46,223 bases of DNA. Source: an uncultured Porphyromonadaceae bacterium (lineage in GTDB: Bacteria > Bacteroidota > Bacteroidia > Bacteroidales > Paludibacteraceae). The notes beneath the pieces were generated by a model. The model did not search any database, was not told where the DNA came from, and saw only the letters and a list, made by a program, of their open reading frames with translations. Made by a program: the position numbers and the translations under genes. The stretch covers positions 1 to 46,223 of the forward strand of contig CASEAJ010000117.1 of NCBI GenBank assembly GCA_949285425.1, in the 5' to 3' direction. Of the stretch, positions 35,481 to 44,369 are shown one piece after another; the first letter of the stretch is position 1; every line of letters starts with the position of its first letter.

Positions 35481-36029
35481 ATGAACGAACAGATAAGACA
35501 AATAGCTGAGCGGTTGCGCGGATTGCGCGATGCGCTCGACCTGACCACCCGTGAGGCGGCTTTGCGGGTAGGGGTGGATGAAGCCGATTATGTAAAATAT
35601 GAATCGGGCGAATCGGACATACCGATGAATTTCCTATTTCAGGTAGCCCGTACGTTCGGGGTGGAAATATCGGCGCTCATATCGGGCGACGAGGCACATG
35701 CCAGTGCTTATTTTGTCACCCGCAAGGGAACCGGTGTGCAGGTGGAAAGAACCAAGGCTTACAAGTACAGGGCGTTGGCCCACGGTTTCCGCTATGCCAA
35801 GGCCGAACCCTTCGAAGTGACGGTCGAACCCGACGACAAACCCCTTTTTCTGAATACGCATCCGGGTCAGGAGTTCAACATGGTGTTGGAAGGCACCTTG
35901 TTGCTGCAGGTGGCTGGAAATGAAGTTGTGCTGAATGAGGGGGATTGCATTTATTTCGACTCGACCTGTCCGCACGGCATGAAAGCCATGAACGGGAAAC
36001 GGGTCGTGTTCCTGGCCATCATACTTTGA
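35481..36029 (+). CDS. XRE-family regulator with C-terminal cupin domain
   Basis: 182 aa from ATG 35481 (MNEQIRQIAERLRGLRDAL); an upstream extension lacks similarity. Residues about 7-62 form a helix-turn-helix (TTREAALRVGVDEADYVKYESGESDIPMNFL, split as two helices). Residues about 110-180 form a small beta barrel cupin (FLNTHPGQEFNMVLEG, LNEGDCIYFDSTCPHGMKA) able to bind a small ligand or metal. It precedes an acyl-CoA synthetase gene by 64 bp and probably controls it in response to an acid or acyl compound. Confidence 0.85.
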   Translation: MNEQIRQIAERLRGLRDALDLTTREAALRVGVDEADYVKYESGESDIPMNFLFQVARTFGVEISALISGDEAHASAYFVTRKGTGVQVERTKAYKYRALAHGFRYAKAEPFEVTVEPDDKPLFLNTHPGQEFNMVLEGTLLLQVAGNEVVLNEGDCIYFDSTCPHGMKAMNGKRVVFLAIIL

Positions 36030-36093
36030 AACGGGGTGTGCGGATTTCCCTCCGACACGTAGCGTGTAAACCTATAAAACTGCTTTTTTTGAA

Positions 36094-37746
36094 ATGATAG
36101 AAAGATATTTAAAACAGACAGAATTTAAAGATTGGGAAGATTTCAAGGCACATTATGAACTGATGGTGCCCGACCACTTTAACTTTGCCTACGATGTGGT
36201 GGATGAATGGGCCGCTATCGAGCCCGACAAGAAAGCCTTGTTGTGGACGAACGACCACGGCGAATGTCGGGAATTTACATTTGCCGACATGAAAAGGGAA
36301 ACGGACCGCACGGCATCGTACTTCCGGCAGCTGGGCATAAAGAAGGGAGATGTGGTGATGGCCATACTCAAGCGGCGGTACGAGTTCTGGTTTACCATTA
36401 TTGCCTTGCACAAAATAGGTGCGGTCATCATACCGGCCACACACCTGCTGACGAAAAAGGACATCGTTTACCGTGCCAATGCGGCCGATATCAAGGCGAT
36501 TGTGGCGGTTGGCGAGGAACCTATCATTACCCACATCAATGATGCCATGCCCGAGTCTCCTTCGGTGGAAATGCTGATTTCCGTCGGGAAACTGGTGCCC
36601 GAAGGCTGGCTCGACTTCCACAAGGGGCTGGACGAGGCACCTCCGTTTGTCCCCACACCGATGGTCAACAGCAACGATGATCCGTTGATCATCAGTTTCA
36701 CTTCGGGCACAACCGGCAATCCGAAAATGGTTATGCTCGACTGTCTGTATCCGCTGGGGCATATCATAACGGCAAAATACTGGCATAATCTGAACGAACG
36801 GAGCCTGCATCTTACCATTGCCGACACGGGTTGGCTCAAGGCCGTGTGGGGCAAACTGTACGGACAGTGGCTGGTCGGAGCCTGCATTTTCGTGTACGAC
36901 CATGAGAAATTTACGCCTGCCGACATGCTGGCCATGATTGAAAAGTATCGGATTACTTCGTTGTGTGCCCCGCCGACCATCTTCCGTTTTCTTATCCGCG
37001 AGGACATTACAAAGTACGATCTGTCTTCGCTGGAGTATTGTACCATTGCCGGCGAGGCACTCAATCCGGCGGTGTACGACCAGTTTTACCGGCTTACAGG
37101 CATCAAGCTGCGCGAAGGTTACGGACAAAGTGAGATGACGTTGGGACTCTTCACCGCACCTTGGGTGGAACCGAAACCGGGCTCTATGGGCTTGCCCAGC
37201 CCGCATTATGATATAGACCTGCTCACCCCTGATGGCCGGTCGGCCGAAGTGGGCGAACAGGGACAGGTGGTTGTGCGTACCGGTCGGGGTTGTCCGCCGG
37301 GGTTGTTCAAGGGCTATTACCGCAATGCCGAACTGACCTACGAGGCCTGGCACGACAATGTGTATTACACGGGCGATGTGGCCTGGCGTGATGAGGATGG
37401 CTATTTCTGGTTTGTTGGCAGGGCAGACGATGTAATCAAAAGTTCGGGATATCGCATAGGCCCCTTTGAAGTGGAAAGTGCCTTGATGACGCATCCTGCG
37501 GTGGTTGAATGTGCCATTACCGGCGTGCCCGATGAAATACGCGGACAGGTGGTGAAGGCTACGATTATTCTGTCGAAGGAGTATAAGGACAAAGCAGGTG
37601 ATGCATTGGTGAAGGAAATACAGGACCATGTGAAAAAGGTGACGGCTCCGTACAAGTATCCGCGCATTGTGGAGTTTGTTGATGAATTGCCGAAGACCAT
37701 TAGCGGCAAGATAAGGCGGACAGAGATACGTGCAAAGGACCGGTAG
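36094..37746 (+). CDS. AMP-forming acyl-CoA synthetase (ACSM/acetate-CoA ligase-like)
   Basis: 550 aa of the ANL superfamily: activates a carboxylic acid with ATP and CoA. Motifs: P-loop ISFTSGTTGNPKMV (about 198-211), CTIAGEALNP, REGYGQSEM, YYTGDVAWRDEDGYFWFVGR with the hinge DDVIKSSGYRIGPFEVE, and catalytic Lys in PKTISGKIRRTE near the end. Overall layout fits the medium-chain/ACSM branch more than acetyl-CoA synthetase proper, but the substrate cannot be told. The adjoining XRE-cupin regulator suggests inducible use of a particular acid. The upp gene begins 49 bp downstream. Confidence 0.85.
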   Translation: MIERYLKQTEFKDWEDFKAHYELMVPDHFNFAYDVVDEWAAIEPDKKALLWTNDHGECREFTFADMKRETDRTASYFRQLGIKKGDVVMAILKRRYEFWFTIIALHKIGAVIIPATHLLTKKDIVYRANAADIKAIVAVGEEPIITHINDAMPESPSVEMLISVGKLVPEGWLDFHKGLDEAPPFVPTPMVNSNDDPLIISFTSGTTGNPKMVMLDCLYPLGHIITAKYWHNLNERSLHLTIADTGWLKAVWGKLYGQWLVGACIFVYDHEKFTPADMLAMIEKYRITSLCAPPTIFRFLIREDITKYDLSSLEYCTIAGEALNPAVYDQFYRLTGIKLREGYGQSEMTLGLFTAPWVEPKPGSMGLPSPHYDIDLLTPDGRSAEVGEQGQVVVRTGRGCPPGLFKGYYRNAELTYEAWHDNVYYTGDVAWRDEDGYFWFVGRADDVIKSSGYRIGPFEVESALMTHPAVVECAITGVPDEIRGQVVKATIILSKEYKDKAGDALVKEIQDHVKKVTAPYKYPRIVEFVDELPKTISGKIRRTEIRAKDR

Positions 37747-37795
37747 CGGGTATGCTTTCGGTGTTTTATTGTCTAACAAATTCATTCATGTCGAT

Positions 37796-38449
37796 ATGCA
37801 GATTATCAATTTATCCGAAAACAATTCGATACTCAACCATTATCTGAAAGAAATTCGTTCGGTGGACATTCAAGGCGATTCCATGCGTTTCCGTCGCAAC
37901 CTGGAGCGTATAGGTGAAATCATGGCGTATGAAATCAGCAAGACCATGCACTACGAAACGGAGCAGGTTACTACTCCATTGGGCATATCTCCGGTAAATG
38001 TCATTGATGAGCAGGTGGTGGTGGCTACCATTTTGCGTGCCGGACTGCCGTTCCACCAAGGTTTTCTGAACTGTTTCGACCGGGCAGAAAATGCTTTTGT
38101 GTCGGCTTATCGCAAGTATAAGGATGCCTTGAAGTTTGACATTTTCATAGAGTATATTGCCTCGCCGAGCATTGAGGGCAAGACCTTGCTGCTCACCGAT
38201 CCCATGCTGGCAACGGGCGGCTCCATGGAACTGGCTTATGGTGCCTTGCTTACCAAAGGCACTCCGGCTCATGTGCATGTGGCGACGGTCATAGCCAGCC
38301 GGCAGGCTGTGGATTACATCCGGCAGCATTTGCCTGAAGACCGTACGACCATATGGGCGGCGGCCATTGACCCGGAATTGAACAGCCATTCCTACATAGT
38401 GCCCGGTTTGGGCGATGCCGGTGATTTGGCTTTCGGAGAAAAGTTGTAG
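37796..38449 (+). CDS. upp: Uracil phosphoribosyltransferase
   Basis: 217 aa from ATG 37796 (MQIINLSENNSILNHYL); upstream in-frame codons overlap the synthetase gene and are ignored. It makes UMP from uracil and PRPP. The PRPP loop is LLTDPMLATGGSMELAYG; the uracil-binding end is YIVPGLGDAGDLAFG. A perfect hairpin terminator follows at 38490. Confidence 0.92.
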   Translation: MQIINLSENNSILNHYLKEIRSVDIQGDSMRFRRNLERIGEIMAYEISKTMHYETEQVTTPLGISPVNVIDEQVVVATILRAGLPFHQGFLNCFDRAENAFVSAYRKYKDALKFDIFIEYIASPSIEGKTLLLTDPMLATGGSMELAYGALLTKGTPAHVHVATVIASRQAVDYIRQHLPEDRTTIWAAAIDPELNSHSYIVPGLGDAGDLAFGEKL

Positions 38450-38489
38450 AACTGCTTGGAAGAAGACACTTGCTTGAGGTATTTGTGAG

Positions 38490-38535
38490 GACGGACCGTT
38501 TGCATAATGCACATGCAAACGGTCCGTCTTTTTTT
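38490..38535 (+). terminator. Strong hairpin terminator after upp
   Basis: A perfect 16-bp stem (GACGGACCGTTTGCAT and its complement ending 38528) with a 7-nt loop is followed by eight T. Confidence 0.9.
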
Positions 38536-38541
38536 GGGGGG

Positions 38542-39375
38542 CTATTGGGTCAGATGCATCACCAGTCCTTCCATGGGCGATGGGCAAATGTGCTCTATGC
38601 GTATGCCCAAACTGGCGGCCGCTTGCTGCAACGTGTCGCTGAAATGGTAGGCCACCGACCCGATAAACGAACAGGCATGTGTATGGTATTCGTATTGCAT
38701 GACGTTCTTGTGGAAGAAGTCGGTGAAAGCGTTGAACACCAGTTCGTACATGGCCGGTTCGTGCATGTGCTCTTTGATGAACGGTGCCAGTCCGGCCAAA
38801 AAGCGGTTGGGTAAAGGATGTTTGTACACCCGGTCCAGTATGCCGGAGGGAGTCAGTTGCAGATGTTCCAACAGTCTTTCCTTTATATGAACGGGAAAAC
38901 GGCCGGACAGACAGGCACTCACGAGTTGTTTTCCCAATACTGCGCCACTGCCTTCATCGCCCAGAATAAATCCGAGTCCGGGCACGTTTTTCACTATTTT
39001 TTCTCCATCGTAGAAGCATGAATTGGCACCGGTGCCGAGTATGCAGGCGATGCCGGGTTCATGTCCGAACAGTCCGATAGCCGCACCCAGCAAGTCGCTG
39101 CCCACTTTGATGTCGGCCGGAATCAGGTCGGCAATGGCGGTTCGGACAATTTCGGCTTTTTCGGGGAATGCACATCCCGCTCCGAAAAAATGCACCGCTT
39201 CAATGTTTGTACCGGTCAGCTCGGGCAATAAAGTCTGGCGAAGTTCTTCGCGGATATCCTCTCTGGTGCGGAAATACGGGTTTGCACCTGTTGTTGTCAT
39301 GCGTTTTAAAAGGGTGCCGTGTTCGGCCAGGCACCAGTCCACTTTGGTGGAACCTCCGTCTGCAATCAGTATCAT
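38542..39375 (-). CDS. BadF/BadG-type amino-sugar kinase (GlcNAc kinase or MurK-like MurNAc kinase)
   Basis: 277 aa ASKHA-fold kinase. ATP-binding motifs: ADGGSTKVDW (phosphate 1), ILGTGANSC (phosphate 2), LGFILGDEGSGAVLGK and GSVAYHF (adenosine). The family includes N-acetylglucosamine kinases and the MurNAc 6-kinase MurK of Tannerella. Its place as last gene after namZ and ampG favours phosphorylation of salvaged MurNAc or GlcNAc in the cytosol. No murQ etherase is present in the window, so the fate of a MurNAc-6-phosphate product is open. Gap to namZ is 5 bp. Confidence 0.8.
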   Translation of the reverse strand: MILIADGGSTKVDWCLAEHGTLLKRMTTTGANPYFRTREDIREELRQTLLPELTGTNIEAVHFFGAGCAFPEKAEIVRTAIADLIPADIKVGSDLLGAAIGLFGHEPGIACILGTGANSCFYDGEKIVKNVPGLGFILGDEGSGAVLGKQLVSACLSGRFPVHIKERLLEHLQLTPSGILDRVYKHPLPNRFLAGLAPFIKEHMHEPAMYELVFNAFTDFFHKNVMQYEYHTHACSFIGSVAYHFSDTLQQAAASLGIRIEHICPSPMEGLVMHLTQ

Positions 39376-39380
39376 GTTTT

Positions 39381-40628
39381 TTAGTGATAAAGGTAATATT
39401 TTTCCGATAGTTTCTTGAATGGGCCGGCATCTTTACGCCAAAGTTCGCGAATGTCCTCGAAGTGGTTGTTTATGGCAAACCGAAGGCGTATCGAGTCGCT
39501 GCCGGTTACTTTGTCGAACATGTTGAAACGGGACGGGTCGGCATGGTCGAACACCGCCCGGTCGGGATAAAGGCGTGCCGTTTCCTGCATGACATAGAAC
39601 TGTATTTCGGTGATAGGTGCCGTGTGAAAGTTAGTCAGATGTACCTGCACCCCTTGCAGTTGTTTGCCTTGTCCTGTGGCATAGAACGGCCGGAAGTGGA
39701 TGGGGCGGAACAGCACCCCCGGCAGTTGCAGACTGTTGAGTGCATCGGCCAGTGCATCGGCCTGTATCCATTCGGCGGCAAACAGTTGGAAAGGGAGTGT
39801 ATAGCCCACGCCGATGGACATGTATCCCAGTTCGCCCAGTATGCCTGAGGCGGGATAGAGCATGGCCGAGACCGGTTGCGGAATGTGTGGTGATGCCGAA
39901 ATCCAGGCCAGTCCCGTATCTTCGTATGTCATGTCGCGTTTCCAGCCTTGCATGGGGACGACATGTAGTTTGCATGGTTTGTCGAGCATGCCTTCCCCGT
40001 TGAGCAGACGGGCCAGTTCGCCGCAGGTCAGTCCATAGAGATAAGGAATTTTGAACTGGCTCACGAACGAGGTGAATCCGTCTTTCACCAGCGGACCCTC
40101 AACCTTGAGTCCGCCCAGCGGATTGGGTCGGTCGAGCACTACGAACTCTATATCGTTTTCGGCTGCTGCTTCCATGGCCAGTCCCAACGTGCTGATGTAA
40201 GTGTATGAACGGCAACCGATGTCCTGAATGTCGTATATCAGTATGTCTATGCCTTTCAGCATATCGGAGGTCGGTTTCCGGTGTTTCCCGTGCAGTGAGT
40301 ATACGGGCAGCCCGGTTTTGTTGTCGCGCGTGTGGTCAATGCGGGCGCCGGCATAGGCATCGCCTCTTATGCCGTGTTCAGGTGCGTACAAGGCTACCAG
40401 TTTCACGTTGGGTGCTTCATGAAGAATGTCCACTGTCGGTTTCAGGTTGCAGTCCACCCCTGTCGAGTTGGAAATCAGTCCTACCCGCTTGCCTTCCAGC
40501 AGTTTGAACTGTTGTTCTTTCAGCGTTTCAATACCGGTCTTTATCTTGGCTTGCTGGGCTTCTGCCGGTAACAGTCCGGCCAGGGTCAGCATGATGCCTG
40601 TCAGCAGTAAGCGTGTTTTGTGTCGCAT
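39381..40628 (-). CDS. NamZ-like exo-beta-N-acetylmuramidase (DUF1343)
   Basis: 415 aa with a signal peptide (RLLLTGIMLTLAGLLPAEA). Family motifs: GKRVGLISNSTGVD, ALYAPEHGIRGD, IYDIQDIGCRSYTYISTLG, VLDRPNPLGG and GELGYMSIGVGYTLPF. DUF1343 proteins are now known as NamZ enzymes, which release single MurNAc residues from the non-reducing ends of peptidoglycan fragments. It would act in the periplasm, feeding the AmpG transporter (21 bp away) or a MurNAc importer and the kinase downstream. Confidence 0.85.
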   Translation of the reverse strand: MRHKTRLLLTGIMLTLAGLLPAEAQQAKIKTGIETLKEQQFKLLEGKRVGLISNSTGVDCNLKPTVDILHEAPNVKLVALYAPEHGIRGDAYAGARIDHTRDNKTGLPVYSLHGKHRKPTSDMLKGIDILIYDIQDIGCRSYTYISTLGLAMEAAAENDIEFVVLDRPNPLGGLKVEGPLVKDGFTSFVSQFKIPYLYGLTCGELARLLNGEGMLDKPCKLHVVPMQGWKRDMTYEDTGLAWISASPHIPQPVSAMLYPASGILGELGYMSIGVGYTLPFQLFAAEWIQADALADALNSLQLPGVLFRPIHFRPFYATGQGKQLQGVQVHLTNFHTAPITEIQFYVMQETARLYPDRAVFDHADPSRFNMFDKVTGSDSIRLRFAINNHFEDIRELWRKDAGPFKKLSEKYYLYH

Positions 40629-40649
40629 GTGTTGCTTGTCTTGATTAAT

Positions 40650-42005
40650 TTATTCACATTCTTTCGGAGTGTTTTCTGTTGCCGTCTTCTTGCCGTAGTT
40701 TTCATCAATTCGCCGGTCGGCAAGGAACGTGACGGCCACAGTAGCCACACAACAGGCTATGACTATCCAGAAAAAGCCTGTATAGCCAACTGCCTCCTGC
40801 AGGTAACCGGCAAACATGCCTGGAATCAGCATGCTCAGGGCCATGAAGGCGGTGCAAATGGCGTAATGGGAGGTCTTGAACTCGCCTTCGGAGAAATACA
40901 TCATGTAGAGCATGTAGGCCGTGAAACCGAATCCGTAACCGAACTGTTCAATGGCAATGGCACTTGCAATGCAGAACAGATTGTCGGGTTGGAATGTGGC
41001 CAGGTACACAAAAGTGAGGCAGGGCAGGGTCATGCATGCTGCCATCCACCAGATGGACTTCTTCAGCCCCATGCGTGAGGCGAACAGTCCGCCGAGAATG
41101 CCGCCGACCGTGAGGGCTATGACACCAATGGTGCCGTAGACAATGCCCACTTCTGCGGTTGAAAGTTCCAATCCTCCCGCGTCTTTCCCCGCCACCAGAA
41201 ACGGCATGCACATTTTTAGAAGGAACGCTTCGGGCAGGCGGTAGAGCAGCATGAATGCTATGGCTAGAGCCGCACCGGGCTTGGTGAAATAGGTTGCGAA
41301 GGTCCGTGCAAATCCGGAGAATATGGCTTGCGCACCCGAAGATTCGGGAGACAGTATTGACCGGTCGGCCGAAGGGCGTGGCATGACGAACACGTGATAA
41401 AGGCTGACGATGCTGAACAGAACGGCCGTGACCAGCAAGGTGATGGTCCATGACAGTGGAATGTCTTGATAGTGCAGTTCTATGGCACCGGCAATGGCTA
41501 CCAGCACTCCTTGTCCGAAAATGGAAGCAAGCCGGTAGAAGGTGCTTCGGATACCGACAAATGCCGCCTGTTCGTTTTGTTTCAGTGCCAGCATGTAGAA
41601 ACCGTCGGCAGCAATGTCGTGTGTGGCCGAGGCGAAAGCGGTGATGACAAACAGAATCAGGGTAACCGTAAACATGCTGATGGAGGTCGTTCCGGTGGCT
41701 ATGGTTTCGGCATCGGGGTGTGGAATGGACAAGGTGAGCAGAATGAAAGCTGCCGACATCAGCAGTTGCATGGTGACAATCCACCACCGTTTGGTCCGGA
41801 TGATGTCGATGAACGGACTCCAGAATGGCTTGATGGCCCACGGCAGGTAGAGCAGGCTGGTGAACAGTGCCATTTCTCCGTTCGGAACACCCATTTTGGT
41901 GAACATGAGCACCGATATGTTGTTCACAATGAAGTAGGGTATGCCTTGTGCAAAATACAAGGTGGGCACCCAGGCCCAGGGTGATTGCATGTACTTGTTT
42001 GCCAT
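40650..42005 (-). CDS. ampG: AmpG-like muropeptide permease (MFS)
   Basis: 451 aa with about 12 membrane helices. The start SPWAWVPTLYFAQGIPYFIVN and helices such as FGQGVLVAIAGAIEL, VGIVYGTIGVIALTVGG and YGFGFTAYMLYMMYF fit AmpG, which brings GlcNAc-anhydroMurNAc peptides into the cytosol. A charged C-terminal tail follows the last helix. Between it and the SpoIID-like gene lies a 96-bp gap with a long hairpin. Confidence 0.85.
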   Translation of the reverse strand: MANKYMQSPWAWVPTLYFAQGIPYFIVNNISVLMFTKMGVPNGEMALFTSLLYLPWAIKPFWSPFIDIIRTKRWWIVTMQLLMSAAFILLTLSIPHPDAETIATGTTSISMFTVTLILFVITAFASATHDIAADGFYMLALKQNEQAAFVGIRSTFYRLASIFGQGVLVAIAGAIELHYQDIPLSWTITLLVTAVLFSIVSLYHVFVMPRPSADRSILSPESSGAQAIFSGFARTFATYFTKPGAALAIAFMLLYRLPEAFLLKMCMPFLVAGKDAGGLELSTAEVGIVYGTIGVIALTVGGILGGLFASRMGLKKSIWWMAACMTLPCLTFVYLATFQPDNLFCIASAIAIEQFGYGFGFTAYMLYMMYFSEGEFKTSHYAICTAFMALSMLIPGMFAGYLQEAVGYTGFFWIVIACCVATVAVTFLADRRIDENYGKKTATENTPKECE

Positions 42006-42019
42006 TTCTTCGTTTTCGG

Positions 42020-42105
42020 TTAAGGCGGGTTCTGTAAATTGCTTTATTGGTGATTTCTACAAAATATAAATTGTTAAGGTGGGGAATTTGTAGAACCCAC
42101 CTTAA
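42020..42105. repeat. Inverted repeat and second copy of the dispersed 37-bp repeat between spoIID-like and ampG genes
   Basis: A 21-bp arm at 42020-42040 (TTAAGGCGGGTTCT...) pairs with 42085-42105 with three mismatches, two of which could wobble. The right arm overlaps the stop codon of the SpoIID-like gene. The left part (42024-42060) is the copy of the 8284-8320 repeat. Confidence 0.65.
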
Positions 42106-43400
42106 TAAATCTTTTCAATTCTTGCACCTACATAGTAGTGGGTGAGTATTTCATCGTACGAATATCCCTGTTCGCCCATCACAGCGGCTCCTATCTGGCA
42201 CAGCCCTACACCGTGTCCCCAGCCGGCTCCGTGCAGCACAAACACGTTGTCCTGTTTTTCCACATAAAAAGCCGAACTGTACAGGTGCGACTCGGACAGT
42301 GTCCGTCTTATCTCAAGTTCCTTGCCTATGATAAAGTCCTTTTTTGTGCCGCGTATGAGCAGACGGGTGATGCGGCCCGAAGTTCCCCGCTCCATGGGCA
42401 CAAGGTCGGTCACCGTGCCGATATCAATGCCTCCGCGCCGTTTTACCAGGTCGGTCAGTTCGTCTTGTGTGTAGCGCACGGTCCAGCGGTAGAAGTCGGT
42501 CGTTTCCTGGTCGTATCCGTTCAGCACCTGCGACAGTATGTGCGGGTCGGTGGTGTTGCAGAATGCATCGGGACGGCTTTGAATCCATGCCATGGCCTCG
42601 CATTCCCGCGTCAGGTCGGGTAAGGTGTCGGCGTGCCTGCAGTCGCGCAACTGTTTCAGATAGGGATGGGGTACGTTTTCCCAGCAGTTCTGAAACTCTT
42701 CCACCATTCCTCCGCAGCATTTGGAAAAACGGGCATCGCACAACCGGTTTCCGTGTTTCAGCACTTCTCCGCGGGTGGCTTCTATGACCTGCTTCACTTG
42801 TTCCATGTGCCGGTAAACCCGGCTTATGCCCTGGTAGCGTTGGCAGTGGTCATCGGCACATACATCGAAACGGGTGTGGTCTTCGCGGTCGTACCATCGG
42901 ATGCGTTCGTGCTCCGTTTCGGTAAACGACACACTGCCGTGCTTGCAGCCTGTTGTCCGGTCTTTTTCGAGTTGGGCCAGCAGCCAGCTTCGGGAGATGA
43001 CGGCATGGGCCTTCAGCAGTTCAAGCGATGCCGTGGCACTCATTTCCGATGCAATGACACTGGTCAGATATTCTTCTGCCCTTATCAGGTTGACGGCTGT
43101 GAGGGCATTTCCTGCGGTGATGATTTTCAATGCACCCCGGAAACGCTGGTCCTCTTTCCGTTCCCAGTGAAAACCGATGCCGATGGTGACTTCTTTCAGC
43201 AGGAAAGAATCGGAAGGTTCGGTCGGTTCGAAAAGCAGTTCTTCGTACAGTTGTCCGTTCCACTCTACTTTATCCTCCCGTAATGTCACTTGCTGTGTAC
43301 CGGGAGGGCAGAGGGTGTTGCCGTTCCGAAACGTGCCGTCGGTTTCAAAACGGATGCATTTGTCTGTCAGTATGCCGACTTGTATGATAGGCTCATTCAT
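42102..43400 (-). CDS. SpoIID/LytB-domain protein without signal peptide
   Basis: 432 aa. Family motifs: VIASEMSATASLELLKAHAV with SRSWLL, a Cys-rich middle (CSKCCGG-like: FSKCCGGMVEEFQN), and GWGHGVGLCQIGAAVMGEQG near the end. SpoIID is a lytic transglycosylase for glycan strands lacking stem peptides. The N-terminus (MNEPIIQVGILTDKCI) starts directly with domain sequence and has no export signal, so the protein is probably cytosolic and would act on imported fragments rather than on the wall. Gap to the DUF4922 gene: 36 bp, with a hairpin-like TGTCAAC/GTCAAC stretch. Confidence 0.82.
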   Translation of the reverse strand: MNEPIIQVGILTDKCIRFETDGTFRNGNTLCPPGTQQVTLREDKVEWNGQLYEELLFEPTEPSDSFLLKEVTIGIGFHWERKEDQRFRGALKIITAGNALTAVNLIRAEEYLTSVIASEMSATASLELLKAHAVISRSWLLAQLEKDRTTGCKHGSVSFTETEHERIRWYDREDHTRFDVCADDHCQRYQGISRVYRHMEQVKQVIEATRGEVLKHGNRLCDARFSKCCGGMVEEFQNCWENVPHPYLKQLRDCRHADTLPDLTRECEAMAWIQSRPDAFCNTTDPHILSQVLNGYDQETTDFYRWTVRYTQDELTDLVKRRGGIDIGTVTDLVPMERGTSGRITRLLIRGTKKDFIIGKELEIRRTLSESHLYSSAFYVEKQDNVFVLHGAGWGHGVGLCQIGAAVMGEQGYSYDEILTHYYVGARIEKIY

Positions 43401-43436
43401 CGATAATTGAAAATTGAAAACGATTAACAGTAACTG

Positions 43437-44369
43437 TCAACTATTAGCTGTCAACTGCACTATAGCTTCCATCTCTTCCTGGTTGAGACACACTTCTTGC
43501 AGTATGTGGCGGATATCTTCTTCAGTTATTTTCAGAAAATCCTTTTCCTGCGGGGTGATGAACACACCTCCCATGTCGACCGATGCCGGACTGATGAGCA
43601 GGTTTTTCTCTCCTTCGGCAAAAAAACATTGCGGACGGTGTGCCTTGCGGGGAAACACACAACTGACCCACTGGCTTCCGTCATGCCAGGTCACGAGGTT
43701 CAGCATGGGTTCATGTTCGCCGTCCTTTACCTCGAGCAGGTTGCATATAGACTTGAACTGCCGGCACAGCCATGCCTTTTGGTCGGAACAGAGCACGAAC
43801 ACACTCCGCAGATAGTGTGGCAGGGTGTATATCATTCCTTCAGGCGAGGAAAGAACAAACTTTTTCGGCTGGTCTTTTACGTCCTGTTCCAAAGGCAGGA
43901 ATCCTTTGCTGCCAGCCTGGAAGTGCATGTGGTCGGGGGCGGAAGCACCGCATTTCGGTCCGTTGTAGAACACGGTGAAGTCATCCAGACAACGCGCTGC
44001 ATCGAGCATGTCTTCATACCGTGCTCCGATGGATTGCGGTGTGTGGCTTGTACAAGGCAGGGTGAAATGGACGGGAAATATGGGAAAAGGATTGACCAGC
44101 AGCAGGTAGTCTTTTCCCATCGGCAGACTTTGTTGTTCGGCCGGTAGGTTGGCTGGGCACAGAAAGCAGGCCCGTTGCTGCAACGATTTCGGATCGACTT
44201 TGGCGGCAGTCGACCGGATGCGTGCCGGATTGAACTGTACCCGCACTTCGCATCCGTCTATGCGGAAGTGTTTGGTCTGCACCTGCTCCAGGGCATGGTA
44301 ATTGGCGCGTGCCAGTTCCCAGCAGTCGAGTTGTTCGTGCAAAAGTTGTCGTGCGGTCGTGTTATTCAT
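43437..44369 (-). CDS. DUF4922 HIT/GalT-like nucleotidyltransferase or phosphorylase
   Basis: 310 aa, cytosolic. The active-site-like motif PDHMHFQAGSKG (H-x-H-x-Q) at about 145-156 is that of GalT/Ap4A phosphorylase-type HIT enzymes, which form a nucleotidyl-His intermediate; CFLCPANLP (Cys-x-x-Cys) at about 68 could hold a structural zinc. NPFPIFPVHFTL also occurs in this superfamily. DUF4922 has no assigned function that I know. Its place in this operon suggests sugar-1-phosphate or nucleotide-sugar chemistry. It overlaps the GT2 gene by 8 bp. Confidence 0.75.
   Translation of the reverse strand: MNNTTARQLLHEQLDCWELARANYHALEQVQTKHFRIDGCEVRVQFNPARIRSTAAKVDPKSLQQRACFLCPANLPAEQQSLPMGKDYLLLVNPFPIFPVHFTLPCTSHTPQSIGARYEDMLDAARCLDDFTVFYNGPKCGASAPDHMHFQAGSKGFLPLEQDVKDQPKKFVLSSPEGMIYTLPHYLRSVFVLCSDQKAWLCRQFKSICNLLEVKDGEHEPMLNLVTWHDGSQWVSCVFPRKAHRPQCFFAEGEKNLLISPASVDMGGVFITPQEKDFLKITEEDIRHILQEVCLNQEEMEAIVQLTANS

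Noticed and set aside
36109..37785. 558-codon open frame antisense to the acyl-CoA synthetase
   Set aside because: Shadow of a gene with all family motifs on the plus strand.
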